Shown here in pieces: positions 13,468 to 19,948 of a DNA stretch of 23,296 nt. Positions within the stretch are counted from its first letter, which is position 1. Each line of letters starts with the position of its first letter. The notes beneath the pieces were generated by a model. It saw nothing but the letters and a program-made list of their open reading frames with translations. It did no database searches and was not told the DNA's origin. The position numbers were made by a program, and so were the translations under genes. This DNA is from Actinomycetota bacterium (GTDB taxonomy: Bacteria > Actinomycetota > Thermoleophilia > Gaiellales > Gaiellaceae): the NCBI GenBank assembly GCA_013812465.1, contig JACCTK010000257.1:1-23296 (forward strand), in the 5' to 3' direction.

Positions 13468-14206
13468 GCTCCATCGCCACCTTCCAGTAGGCCTCCGCGC
13501 CGGCCGAGCGGCGGTCGTAGGCGATTGCGGGAAGCCCGTGGCTCGGGGCCTCGGCGAGGCGGACCGAGCGAGGCACTGTCTGAGTGAAGACGAGATTGCC
13601 GAAGTGCTTGCGCAGCTCGGCTTCGACTTGGGCCGCGAGGCGCGTCCTCCCGTCCGCCATCGTCAGCAGGATGCCTGCGACTGCGAGCTCCCGGTTCAAG
13701 CGCGCCTTCACGAGATTGATCGTCCCGAGAAGCTGAGAGAGCCCCTCGAGCGCGTAGTACTCCGCCTGGACGGGGACGAGCGCACGGCTCGCGGCCGCAA
13801 GCGCGTTGACCGTGAGCGTGCCGAACGAGGGCGGACAGTCGAGAAAGACGAAGGAGTACGAGTCGAGCGAGCCTCCGAGCGCGTCGGCGAGGTAGCGCTC
13901 TCCGCCGTCGCGGGTCGAGAGCTCCACCGCGGCAGTCGCGAGATCGTTCTTGGCCATGACGACATCGAGATTCGGGAACGCCGTGGGTCTCGCGAGCGCT
14001 GAGAGCGGCGTGCCGTCGAGGAGATCGTGGGTCGAGGCGCCGTTGGCCCGCATGCCGAGCCCGGAAGTCGCATTCGCCTGCGGGTCGAGGTCGATGAGCA
14101 GCACTCGCTCGCCCGCCTCGGCGAGACAGGCGCCGACGTTGACAGCGGTCGTCGTCTTGCCGACGCCGCCCTTCTGGTTCGCCACTGCGTAGACCCGGGC
14201 GGGCAC
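13451..14206 (-). CDS. parA: ParA/Soj chromosome partitioning ATPase
   Basis: A 251-residue Walker-type ATPase that binds nucleoid DNA as an ATP dimer and is stimulated by ParB to move origins apart. The deviant Walker A KGGVGKTTT is at 12-20, IDLDPQANATSG at about 38-49, and FLDCPPSFGTLT further on. The length is typical of chromosomal Soj proteins. I take GTG at 14206 as start, because a -10 box TACTTT ends exactly 7 nt upstream and the protein then begins PARVYAVANQKGG. A TTG at 14215 in the same frame is possible but lies inside that -10 box. The gene is divergent from a methyltransferase gene 50 bp away and overlaps parB by 17 nt. Confidence 0.96.
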   Translation of the reverse strand: MPARVYAVANQKGGVGKTTTAVNVGACLAEAGERVLLIDLDPQANATSGLGMRANGASTHDLLDGTPLSALARPTAFPNLDVVMAKNDLATAAVELSTRDGGERYLADALGGSLDSYSFVFLDCPPSFGTLTVNALAAASRALVPVQAEYYALEGLSQLLGTINLVKARLNRELAVAGILLTMADGRTRLAAQVEAELRKHFGNLVFTQTVPRSVRLAEAPSHGLPAIAYDRRSAGAEAYWKVAMELVERS

Positions 14207-14213
14207 CCGCCTC

Positions 14214-14249
14214 AAAGTAGCGATAGGGGCGGACGCTCCCCGGTAGCGT
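14214..14249. promoter_or_regulatory. Back-to-back leaderless-type promoters of parA and the methyltransferase gene
   Basis: TACTTT (minus strand, 14219-14214) lies 7 nt before the parA GTG at 14206. TAGCGT (plus, 14244-14249) lies 7 nt before the GTG at 14257. The identical spacing puts both predicted transcription starts on the start codon. No Shine-Dalgarno is evident for the methyltransferase. The -35 regions would overlap each other and are not recognisable. Confidence 0.45.
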
Positions 14250-14256
14250 GGCCCGC

Positions 14257-14922
14257 GTGGATGAGGAGCTCGAGGCTGCGAAGGAGGGCGGCTGGAAAGA
14301 GTTTGCCGCCATCGATGCCGCCTACGAGCTGGGCACGCTCGGCGACGCCGGCTGGCACGAGGCCGTCACGTCGCTGGTCGTGCCTGCGTATCTGGCGGCT
14401 GTCACCGCCGAGGGCGGCTCGGGAAGCAGTCGCGACGCCCAGAGCTGGGAGTACGCCCGCTCGCTACTCGCGGACGCGGCGACACCCGGTCAGACGTTTC
14501 TCGACATCGGTTGCGCGAACGGTCTTCTGATGGAAAGCATGGCCAACTGGGGAGGTGTCGAGCCGTACGGGGTCGAGATCTCTCCGGAGCTGGCAGCTAT
14601 CGCTCGAAGTCGTCTCCCGCAGTGGGCTGAGCGGATCTGGGTCGGAAACGCCCTGGACTGGGAGCCGCCTCACGGCTTCGACGTCGTTCGCACGAATGTC
14701 GACTACGTTCCGGTTCCGCGCAGGCGTGCGCTCATCGAACGCCTGCTCTCCTATTCGGAGAGACTGCTGATCGGCGTTTTCAACGAAGAGCGGGAGACCC
14801 GGTCGCTCGAGCGCCGTGTCGCCGCCTGGGGTTTCGCCATCTCAGGTCGGAGCGAGCGCTCGCACCCACACCCACGGCTCGCGTATCGGGCGTTCTGGAT
14901 CGATGCCGACGACGCCAAGTAA
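14257..14922 (+). CDS. Class I SAM-dependent methyltransferase, substrate unknown
   Basis: A 221-residue protein with SAM-binding motif I FLDIGCANGLL, the acidic end of strand 2 in YGVEIS, a NALDW segment and a strand 4-like VVRTNVDYVPV. The catalytic target cannot be read from the sequence; it is not an RsmG-like or rRNA N6 enzyme by its motifs. GTG at 14257 is preferred because TAGCGT ends 7 nt upstream; an in-frame GTG at 14248 would give three more residues. It is the only plus-strand gene between parA and rsmG, splitting the usual rsmG-parA order, which suggests insertion in this lineage. It converges with rsmG, with 31 nt between stops. Confidence 0.8.
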   Translation: MDEELEAAKEGGWKEFAAIDAAYELGTLGDAGWHEAVTSLVVPAYLAAVTAEGGSGSSRDAQSWEYARSLLADAATPGQTFLDIGCANGLLMESMANWGGVEPYGVEISPELAAIARSRLPQWAERIWVGNALDWEPPHGFDVVRTNVDYVPVPRRRALIERLLSYSERLLIGVFNEERETRSLERRVAAWGFAISGRSERSHPHPRLAYRAFWIDADDAK

Positions 14923-14953
14923 CAGTCTGCAACTTGGCATTCCCCGGCCGTCG

Positions 14954-15541
14954 CTATGCGAGCGGGCGCTTCTTGGCCATACCGGCACGCCGCGGAAAGC
15001 CCGCGGGCGTCGGGCCGAGCTTCCTCAGCGCCAGGAGCCCTTCGGCGCAGGGCTCGAGCTCGCCGGCGAGACGCAGCGCGACCTGGGCGACAGGCTCGAC
15101 CTCGGCTGTGGCGCCCACCCAGATGATCGCAATCCCTCCCGGCCTCACGAGCGGGAGACAGAGCTCCGCGGCCACTGGCGGCTTCGCGAGCGCTTTCGCG
15201 AGCGCGACCCCGAACGTGTCGATTGGCTGCTCCTCCGCGCGTCCCCAGACCACATCCACGTTCGGAAGCTCGGCCGAGACACCGAGCAGGAAGTCGCACT
15301 TACGCCGTTCGGCTTCGAGCAGGGTGAACGAGCGCTCGGGGAGCGCGATCGCGAGGGGGATCCCAGGAGAGCCTCCTCCGGACCCGACGTCGACGATTGC
15401 CCCAGACGTGCCTTCGATCAGCGGTTGCGCTCGAAGCGCGTCCTCGAGCAGAGCAAGTCGCGCGGCGGCGAGATCGCGGAGCCCTGTGAGACCCGGAGTC
15501 GTCAGCACGCCCTCGAGCCAGCGCTCGAGGAGCTCCCCCAT
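14954..15541 (-). CDS. rsmG: RsmG, 16S rRNA (guanine-N7) methyltransferase
   Basis: RsmG methylates N7 of G527 (E. coli numbering) of 16S rRNA. In several bacteria its loss gives low-level streptomycin resistance. The 195-residue product carries IVDVGSGGGSPGIPLA (about 49-64), LLEAERRKCDFL (about 74-85), the ALAKPPVAAELCLPLVRPGG block and a C-terminal RKLGPTPAGFPRRAG, all RsmG hallmarks. ATG at 15541 is chosen; a GTG immediately before it (15544) is equally possible, and no Shine-Dalgarno is visible. Its 5' end lies 11 nt from the left end of the 173-bp inverted-repeat element, which separates it from jag. It is normally the last gene of the rpmH-rnpA-yidD-yidC-jag-rsmG unit. Confidence 0.95.
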   Translation of the reverse strand: MGELLERWLEGVLTTPGLTGLRDLAAARLALLEDALRAQPLIEGTSGAIVDVGSGGGSPGIPLAIALPERSFTLLEAERRKCDFLLGVSAELPNVDVVWGRAEEQPIDTFGVALAKALAKPPVAAELCLPLVRPGGIAIIWVGATAEVEPVAQVALRLAGELEPCAEGLLALRKLGPTPAGFPRRAGMAKKRPLA

Positions 15542-15552
15542 CACGTCAGGCG

Positions 15553-15725
15553 CTAGATGATTGATCGGGAATTGACGCGCCGCCGGGGGCGGTCACGACC
15601 AAGCCGGGCGACGCACTCACTCGTCGTGCAGGCTGATAAGCCTGGCCGGGCGAGGGAGGGTGGCGATCCGGCGCCGTGTCGTGGCCGTCATCCGGCCCGC
15701 CGTGAATTCCCGATCAATCATCTAG
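15553..15725. repeat. 173-bp inverted-repeat element with perfect 21-bp ends (MITE-like)
   Basis: Bases 15553-15573 and 15705-15725 are exact reverse complements over 21 bp (ends CTAGATGATTG...). The interior is also imperfectly self-complementary: blocks such as CACGAC and CCGG recur in register, and the centre is a CAGGCT-GATA-AGCCTG hairpin at 15629-15644. The whole element could therefore fold into one long hairpin. The outer CTAG on each side could be a 4-bp target duplication. The right end contains the jag stop codon. It has no coding capacity. A non-autonomous transposable element is the best reading; a structured regulatory RNA in the jag-rsmG transcript is the alternative. Confidence 0.75.
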
Positions 15726-16395
15726 AGGTGCGCGGCAGCACGACGACGTAGCGATTCGGCTCCGAGCCTTCGCTCTGCGTCTCCACCTCGGGGTCGTCCT
15801 TCAACGCCTCGTGGACGATCTTCCGTTCCACCGGCGTCATGGGATCGAGCTCCACCGCGTTTCGCGTCGTTGCCGCGCGTCGCGCGGAGCGGCTCGCGAC
15901 CGCCTCGAGGGACGCGTTGCGACGCGCGCGATATCCCGCCGCATCCACGACGATCTCGTGCTCGCGTCCGTCAGCGCGCGCCACCGCGTTCGCCAGGTAC
16001 TGGATCGCGTCGATCGTCTGTCCGTGCTTGCCGATGAACAGGCCGAGATCCTCACCTGTGCACGTGACCGTGACGATCCCGTCCCGCTCAGCTGCGGACA
16101 CGGTCACACTCGCGCCGATCGCGGCGGCGATGCGCTCGACGACATCGCGAGCGTCCGTCGCTGTCTCGCCCAACGGGGAGCTCTCGGCCCGCTGCCCTGG
16201 CACGCTGGCCACGACTCGGGCGGGCGTATACCCGACCCCGAGCAGGCCCCGCTCTCCCTCCGAGAGAACCTCGAATGCGACCTGCTCACGGTCGAGGCCG
16301 GGTACGAGCTGCTCGAGCTCCCGGAGCGCCGACCATTTGGCTTCGCCCACCGTCTCGCCGCTCGCCTCCACGCGAACCTCGGCCTCGCCGCTCAC
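15718..16395 (-). CDS. jag: Jag/KhpB-family RNA-binding protein (Jag-N, KH, R3H)
   Basis: A 225-residue RNA-binding protein with three family domains. Jag-N (about 4-57) contains LSEGERGLLGVGYTPARV. A KH domain has the GxxG-type IGKHG loop (121-125) followed by QTIDAIQYLANAVA. The C-terminal R3H domain has R191 and H195 in PVERKIVHEAL. In firmicutes KhpB partners KhpA and influences cell-wall synthesis and division. GTG at 16395 overlaps the yidC stop (GTGA). In-frame sequence further upstream only shadows yidC. The stop codon lies inside the end of the 173-bp inverted-repeat element, so the natural C-terminus may have been set by that insertion, although the protein already extends well past the R3H core. 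Confidence 0.93.
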   Translation of the reverse strand: MSGEAEVRVEASGETVGEAKWSALRELEQLVPGLDREQVAFEVLSEGERGLLGVGYTPARVVASVPGQRAESSPLGETATDARDVVERIAAAIGASVTVSAAERDGIVTVTCTGEDLGLFIGKHGQTIDAIQYLANAVARADGREHEIVVDAAGYRARRNASLEAVASRSARRAATTRNAVELDPMTPVERKIVHEALKDDPEVETQSEGSEPNRYVVVLPRTSR

Positions 16396-17222
16396 CGCTT
16401 GCGTCCTCCGCTGCCCTTCTTCTTCTTGACTCGGCGAGGAGGACCGGTGCGCGTCGCGCTCGCCGCAGGCGCGCCGTCGAGCGCCGGCTCGGGGTCGACC
16501 GCTGCTCCGTCTTTCGGCGGTGTTCGGCTCGACCGCTTGGGAGGAGGGACGGCCCGTGGCATCTGCCGGCGCGTGATGAGCCCCTGTCCCGTCGTCCACA
16601 GGTTCGTGGTCAGCCAGTAGATCATCAGGCCCGACGGAAAACCGAGGATGAAGGGGATGAAGACGATCGGGAGCACCATGATCATCCAGCGTTGCGCGGC
16701 GCTCTGCATCGAGGTCGACATGAGCCAAGTCGACGTGAGCTGGCTGACGACGTAGACGACGAGAAGCACTGGCCCGAAGCCGTCCTTCGTCGGCTCGGTG
16801 ATGTCGATGAGGTTGAGCCACTCGAGCGTCGACTCCTGGAACCGCGGAAACACCTCGTCGTCGAAGTCACGCAGGACGAAGAAGAGCGCGATGAAGATCG
16901 GGATCTGGAAGACGATCGGGAGGCAGGAGGCGTACGGGTTGATCTTGTTCTCCTTGTAGAACTTCATCAGCTCTTCCGACTGCTTCTGGCGATCGCTCTT
17001 GTAGCGCTGCTGGATCGCCTTCATCTCCGGCGCATGGATCTGGAGGCTCTGCATCGAGTGGATCTGGCGGATCGCAACCGGCACGAGCAGCATCCGCACG
17101 ATCACCGTCAGGGCGACGATCGACCATGCCCAGGTCAGGCCGCCGGTCTCGTGCAGCCAGATGAGAACCTCCTCGAGGACGTTCTCGATGGGCGCGAGCG
17201 GCGACCAGGCGCCGACGATCAC
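16392..17222 (-). CDS. yidC: YidC/Oxa1 membrane protein insertase
   Basis: The 276-residue insertase places membrane proteins in the bilayer with or without SecYEG. The Oxa1 core has an early helix with the conserved groove arginine (Arg43 in VRMLLVP), a cytoplasmic coiled region (about 60-95: MKAIQQRYKSDRQKQSEELM), LPIVFQIPIFIALFFVL (101-117) and a final FPSGLMIYWLTTNLWT (195-210). There is no large periplasmic domain and no lipobox, as in actinobacterial YidC. The C-terminal tail (about 220-276) is basic and ends in KKKKGSGGRKR, suited to ribosome contact. The start is GTG at 17222 on the yidD stop (GTGA), and the stop overlaps the jag GTG. Confidence 0.96.
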   Translation of the reverse strand: MIVGAWSPLAPIENVLEEVLIWLHETGGLTWAWSIVALTVIVRMLLVPVAIRQIHSMQSLQIHAPEMKAIQQRYKSDRQKQSEELMKFYKENKINPYASCLPIVFQIPIFIALFFVLRDFDDEVFPRFQESTLEWLNLIDITEPTKDGFGPVLLVVYVVSQLTSTWLMSTSMQSAAQRWMIMVLPIVFIPFILGFPSGLMIYWLTTNLWTTGQGLITRRQMPRAVPPPKRSSRTPPKDGAAVDPEPALDGAPAASATRTGPPRRVKKKKGSGGRKR

Positions 17223-17479
17223 GTCTTACGCCTCCAGCTCGGACGAAGCAACGGGAACAGGGTCTGATCGCCGACGTAATCGACCCCGCCGTGGCTCCAG
17301 GGGTTACAGCGGAGGAGCCGAAACGTCGCGAGCGCGCCCCCGCGGACGAGCCCCAGCTCGCGAAACGCGTCGATCGCGTACTGCGAGCAGCTCGGGTGGT
17401 ACTTGCAGGACCCCGCCGGGGTAAGGAGGCCGAAGGTCCACCGCCACGCGAAGACGAGAGCGAGGCCGAGATACCTCAC
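17219..17479 (-). CDS. yidD: YidD, membrane protein insertion efficiency factor
   Basis: An 86-residue member of the YidD family, identified by CKYHPSCSQYAIDAF (25-39) and RLLRCNPWSHGGVD (54-67), including the conserved cysteines. It is thought to assist YidC-dependent insertion at the inner membrane surface. GTG at 17479 overlaps the rnpA stop (GTGA), and its own stop overlaps the yidC GTG, so the rnpA-yidD-yidC-jag segment is fully coupled. The longer in-frame extension upstream is the shadow of rnpA. Confidence 0.95.
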   Translation of the reverse strand: MRYLGLALVFAWRWTFGLLTPAGSCKYHPSCSQYAIDAFRELGLVRGGALATFRLLRCNPWSHGGVDYVGDQTLFPLLRPSWRRKT

Positions 17480-17826
17480 GCGCGGACCCTCTCGAGCACG
17501 CCCGAGAGCTCGGCCGCGAGCCACTCCGGCCCTCGTGCATGCGCCGGCTCGGCGAGACCGGGTCGCGCGACCAGCACATAGTCGTGCCCCGTGGGCACCT
17601 CCGGCAGCAGCTCCCGCCACGTCTCGCGCAGGACCCGCTTCACGCGATTTCGCACCACTGCCGAGCCGACCGAGCGAGGGACCGCGAGCCCGAGCCGCGG
17701 CTCGCCCTCGTCGTCCTGCTCGCGCGGAAACCAGTGCAACACGAGATACCGGGTCGAGGCGGAGGCGCCGCGCCGATAGACGGCGTCGAAGTCGCGGGAG
17801 CGGGAAAGCCTGTGGCGGCGCTGCAC
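17476..17826 (-). CDS. rnpA: RnpA, RNase P protein component
   Basis: RnpA assists the RNase P RNA in trimming tRNA 5' leaders. The product of 116 residues contains RLSRSRDFDAVYRRG (6-20) and the RNR signature VVRNRVKRVLRE (57-68). The start is uncertain: GTG at 17826 (MQRRHRLSRS) gives the usual family N-terminus, but GTG at 17838 and TTG at 17880 are in frame, and none has a good Shine-Dalgarno. The 5' region contains a hairpin at 17848-17867. rpmH ends 124 nt upstream, and yidD is coupled downstream. Confidence 0.92.
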   Translation of the reverse strand: MQRRHRLSRSRDFDAVYRRGASASTRYLVLHWFPREQDDEGEPRLGLAVPRSVGSAVVRNRVKRVLRETWRELLPEVPTGHDYVLVARPGLAEPAHARGPEWLAAELSGVLERVRA

Positions 17827-17847
17827 AGTCAGGAGCACGTGGGGCCG

Positions 17848-17867
17848 GAATCCGCGAGCGCGGATTC
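17848..17867 (-). other. Hairpin upstream of rnpA
   Basis: GAATCCGC and GCGGATTC form an 8-bp stem with a GAGC loop (in plus-strand terms). A near-copy of one arm, GATCCGAATCC, follows at about 17881-17891 and could pair with the same bases, giving two alternative folds. It lies in the rpmH-rnpA spacer, or in the rnpA 5' coding region if a further upstream start is used. No U-tract is present. Confidence 0.35.
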
Positions 17868-17950
17868 GATCCTCGTGCAAGATCCGAATCCGCCGGCGCG
17901 GACTCTGCTGGCACAGGCGACGTGGCGCGCGAGCATTGCTGGGCGCCCCC

Positions 17951-18085
17951 TCAGGCGGACAGCCGCTTTCGCCCTCTCGCGCGGCGACGCTTCAGAATCG
18001 CGCGCCCGGCACGTGATGACATCCGCGCTCGAAACCCGTGTCGTCGCTTGCGGCGGCGCACGTTCGGCTGATAGGTGCGTTTCAT
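17951..18085 (-). CDS. rpmH: Ribosomal protein L34
   Basis: The 44-residue, very basic protein begins [19 protein letters not shown] and ends [10 protein letters not shown], the standard bL34 sequence and length. It is a large-subunit protein that binds 23S rRNA. The ATG at 18085 is fixed by the universally conserved N-terminus. It heads the minus-strand block rpmH-rnpA-yidD-yidC-jag-rsmG and is divergent from dnaA across the 313-bp presumed origin, as in most bacteria. A -10 box TATACT lies about 43 nt upstream. Confidence 0.98.
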   Translation of the reverse strand: MKRTYQPNVRRRKRRHGFRARMSSRAGRAILKRRRARGRKRLSA

Positions 18086-18128
18086 AGTTCTCGAATGTCC
18101 GGAAGAGAGGGGAGCGGGCGGAGCGCGC

Positions 18129-18134
18129 AGTATA
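18129..18134 (-). promoter_or_regulatory. -10 box TATACT of rpmH
   Basis: Read on the minus strand, TATACT at 18134-18129 is a near-consensus -10 about 43 nt before the rpmH ATG. Its -35 position falls next to the DnaA-box-like TTTTCCACA (18157-18165) and shows no clear TTGACA. DnaA binding there could influence rpmH transcription. Confidence 0.5.
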
Positions 18135-18156
18135 GACGAGGACTTCTCACCCCCGG

Positions 18157-18320
18157 TTTTCCACAGTCTGGGGACTCTCTGCCCGTTCCGAAATCGCTGC
18201 TCAGGCGATCGCTCTGTTGCCAGTAAGAGAAACGGGAGGGTCGGTTTCCACACCTGTGGGAAAGCTGTGTGAAACACATGAAATACCTGCAAATCGGGCT
18301 CTTATTTCGGCTCTCTAACG
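18157..18320. promoter_or_regulatory. Candidate oriC: DnaA-box-like sites with an A+T-richer flank
   Basis: The 313-bp rpmH-dnaA gap holds TTTTCCACA at 18157-18165 (8 of 9 to TTATCCACA). GTTTCCACA at 18244-18252 and an oppositely oriented TTTCCCACA at 18263-18255 each match 7 of 9 and are separated by 2 bp. A weaker TTTCACACA lies at 18274-18266. An A+T-richer stretch follows (about 18268-18310), unusual in this GC-rich DNA and a possible unwinding element. Position and sites support an origin; a second cluster lies after dnaA. Confidence 0.55.
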
Positions 18321-18334
18321 CCTCTGGGTCGCGT

Positions 18335-18363
18335 TTGAGAGGACGCGGTAACGCTGCTATGCT
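18335..18363 (+). promoter_or_regulatory. dnaA promoter TTGAGA-N17-TATGCT
   Basis: The -35 TTGAGA (18335-18340) and -10 TATGCT (18358-18363) are separated by exactly 17 bp. Transcription would start near 18370, leaving a leader of about 29 nt with GAGGG before the dnaA GTG at 18399. The DnaA-box-like sites just upstream suit autoregulation. This is the clearest sigma-70-type promoter seen in the window. Confidence 0.65.
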
Positions 18364-18398
18364 CGCCACCTCCTGGAATCCAACACACTCGAGGGTGG

Positions 18399-19787
18399 GT
18401 GAAGACCTCGACCGAACCGACCGCGGAAGGTCTCTGGAACGCGATCTCCGACAGGCTGAGAGAAGTGTTGAGCGAGACGAGCTACGACACATGGCTCGCG
18501 CACGCCGAGCCGCAGTCTCTCGCAGAGCACCGGCTCGTTGTCGCAGTCCCGAACGAGTTCACCCGCGACTGGATCGAGAGCCACTTTCGAGGGTTCGTCT
18601 CCGCCGCCGCGCGAGAGGGTTCGGGCCGCGATGATCTCAGCGTCTCCTTCGTGGTCGGAGACCGCCCCGTTGCCGCTCCGACCGGGCCGCCGCCTCAGGC
18701 CGGCACTGGGGCGCGAGCACGCGAGCCGGAGCTCGAGCCTCACGACTCGGCGGAGCTAGGGCTCAACCAGAAGTACACCTTCGACACCTTCATCATCGGC
18801 TCTTCGAACCGCTTCGCGCACGCAGCGGCGCTCGCGGTGGCGGAGGCGCCGGCGCAGGCGTACAACCCGCTGTTCATCTACGGCTCGACCGGCCTCGGCA
18901 AGACGCATCTCCTGCAGGCGATCGGCCACTACGTCCGCCAGCACTCGCGGCGTCTGACCCGGCGCTACGTCACGAGCGAGACGTTCATGAACGACTTCAT
19001 CGACTCGCTCCGCGACAAGCGCATCGAGGGCTTCAAGCGCAGGTATCGAAACTACGATGTCCTCCTGATCGACGACATCCAGTTCTTCGAGGGGAAGGAG
19101 CGGATCCAGGAGGAGTTCTTCCATACCTTCAACTCGCTCTACGAGGGCGGCGCGCAGATCATCATCTCCTCGGATCGCCCGCCGCGCGAGATCGCGACGC
19201 TGGAGGAGAGGCTTCGCTCGCGGTTCGAGTGGGGTCTCCTCACCGACATCCAGCCACCCGACCTCGAGACGCGAATCGCGATTCTGCGCAAGAAGGTGAA
19301 CACGGAGCGGATCGCGGTCGCCGACCCCGAGGTCCTCACGTTCATCGCAGGGAGGGTCTCCTCGAACATTCGCGAGCTCGAGGGTGCGCTGACACGCGTG
19401 GTCGCGTTCTCGTCTCTGACCGATCGCGTCATGACCGTGGAGTTGGCAGAGCACGTGCTGAAGGACGTCTTCCCGCAGGGAGATGCAGCGCCCGAGGTGA
19501 CCATTCCGAAGATCCAGGAGATGATCTCGGAACGTTTCGGGGTGACGCTCGACGAGCTCGTGAGCCCACGTCGCTCCCAGTCGGTCGCGTATCCGCGACA
19601 GGTTGCCATGTACCTGTCGCGAGAGCTGACCGACTCGTCGCTCCCCAAGATCGGGAGAGAGTTCGGTGGACGCGACCACACGACGGTGATGCATGCGAAC
19701 TCGAAGATCACCCGCCTTATCCGGGAAGATCGCTCCGTGTACAACCTTGTGCAAGAGCTGACCGCGCGGATCAAGCAAGCGCGGTGA
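18399..19787 (+). CDS. dnaA: DnaA, chromosomal replication initiator
   Basis: DnaA binds DnaA boxes at oriC, melts the origin and recruits the helicase. The 462-residue protein has an N-terminal domain I (about 1-88, [22 protein letters not shown]), a short Pro/Gly/Ala-rich linker (about 89-118), the AAA+ domain with Walker [10 protein letters not shown] (162-170), Walker [10 protein letters not shown] (222-230) and [11 protein letters not shown] (321-331), and domain IV ending with the box-recognition signature [12 protein letters not shown] (422-433). GTG at 18399 is chosen with GAGGG just upstream. It is shorter than Streptomyces-type DnaA because the linker is not expanded. The helicase-loader candidate dciA and dnaN lie downstream on the same strand. 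Confidence 0.98.
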   Translation: MKTSTEPTAEGLWNAISDRLREVLSETSYDTWLAHAEPQSLAEHRLVVAVPNEFTRDWIESHFRGFVSAAAREGSGRDDLSVSFVVGDRPVAAPTGPPPQAGTGARAREPELEPHDSAELGLNQKYTFDTFIIGSSNRFAHAAALAVAEAPAQAYNPLFIYGSTGLGKTHLLQAIGHYVRQHSRRLTRRYVTSETFMNDFIDSLRDKRIEGFKRRYRNYDVLLIDDIQFFEGKERIQEEFFHTFNSLYEGGAQIIISSDRPPREIATLEERLRSRFEWGLLTDIQPPDLETRIAILRKKVNTERIAVADPEVLTFIAGRVSSNIRELEGALTRVVAFSSLTDRVMTVELAEHVLKDVFPQGDAAPEVTIPKIQEMISERFGVTLDELVSPRRSQSVAYPRQVAMYLSRELTDSSLPKIGREFGGRDHTTVMHANSKITRLIREDRSVYNLVQELTARIKQAR

Positions 19788-19948
19788 AGGTGGGGGTCCC
19801 GGGACGAGCCGCCGTCTGCCGTGTGGGACCTGTCAACGCGGACCCACATATCTGTCAACGGGTGATTCCCCCGCTCGTAGGGCACAATGGCCCCGTCTTC
19901 CACGTGATCCACACTTCTACTACTGCTACGAGTTCTTTTCTTTAGATC
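19788..19948. promoter_or_regulatory. dnaA-dnaN intergenic region with DnaA box and direct repeats
   Basis: The 161-bp gap contains TGATCCACA at 19905-19913 (8 of 9 to the DnaA consensus) and two copies of CTGTCAACG (19830-19838 and 19852-19860) 22 bp apart, about two helical turns. It also has a GTCCCGGGAC palindrome at 19796-19805 and a pyrimidine-rich run before the dnaN ATG. The repeats read CGTTGACAG on the other strand and so also look like paired -35 elements. Part of oriC may lie here. No clear dnaN promoter or Shine-Dalgarno is visible. Confidence 0.45.

Noticed and set aside
19901..19913. CCACGTG near dnaN as a second parS site
   Set aside because: Only the central hexamer matches; the flanking bases do not form the TTTCACGTGAAA core.
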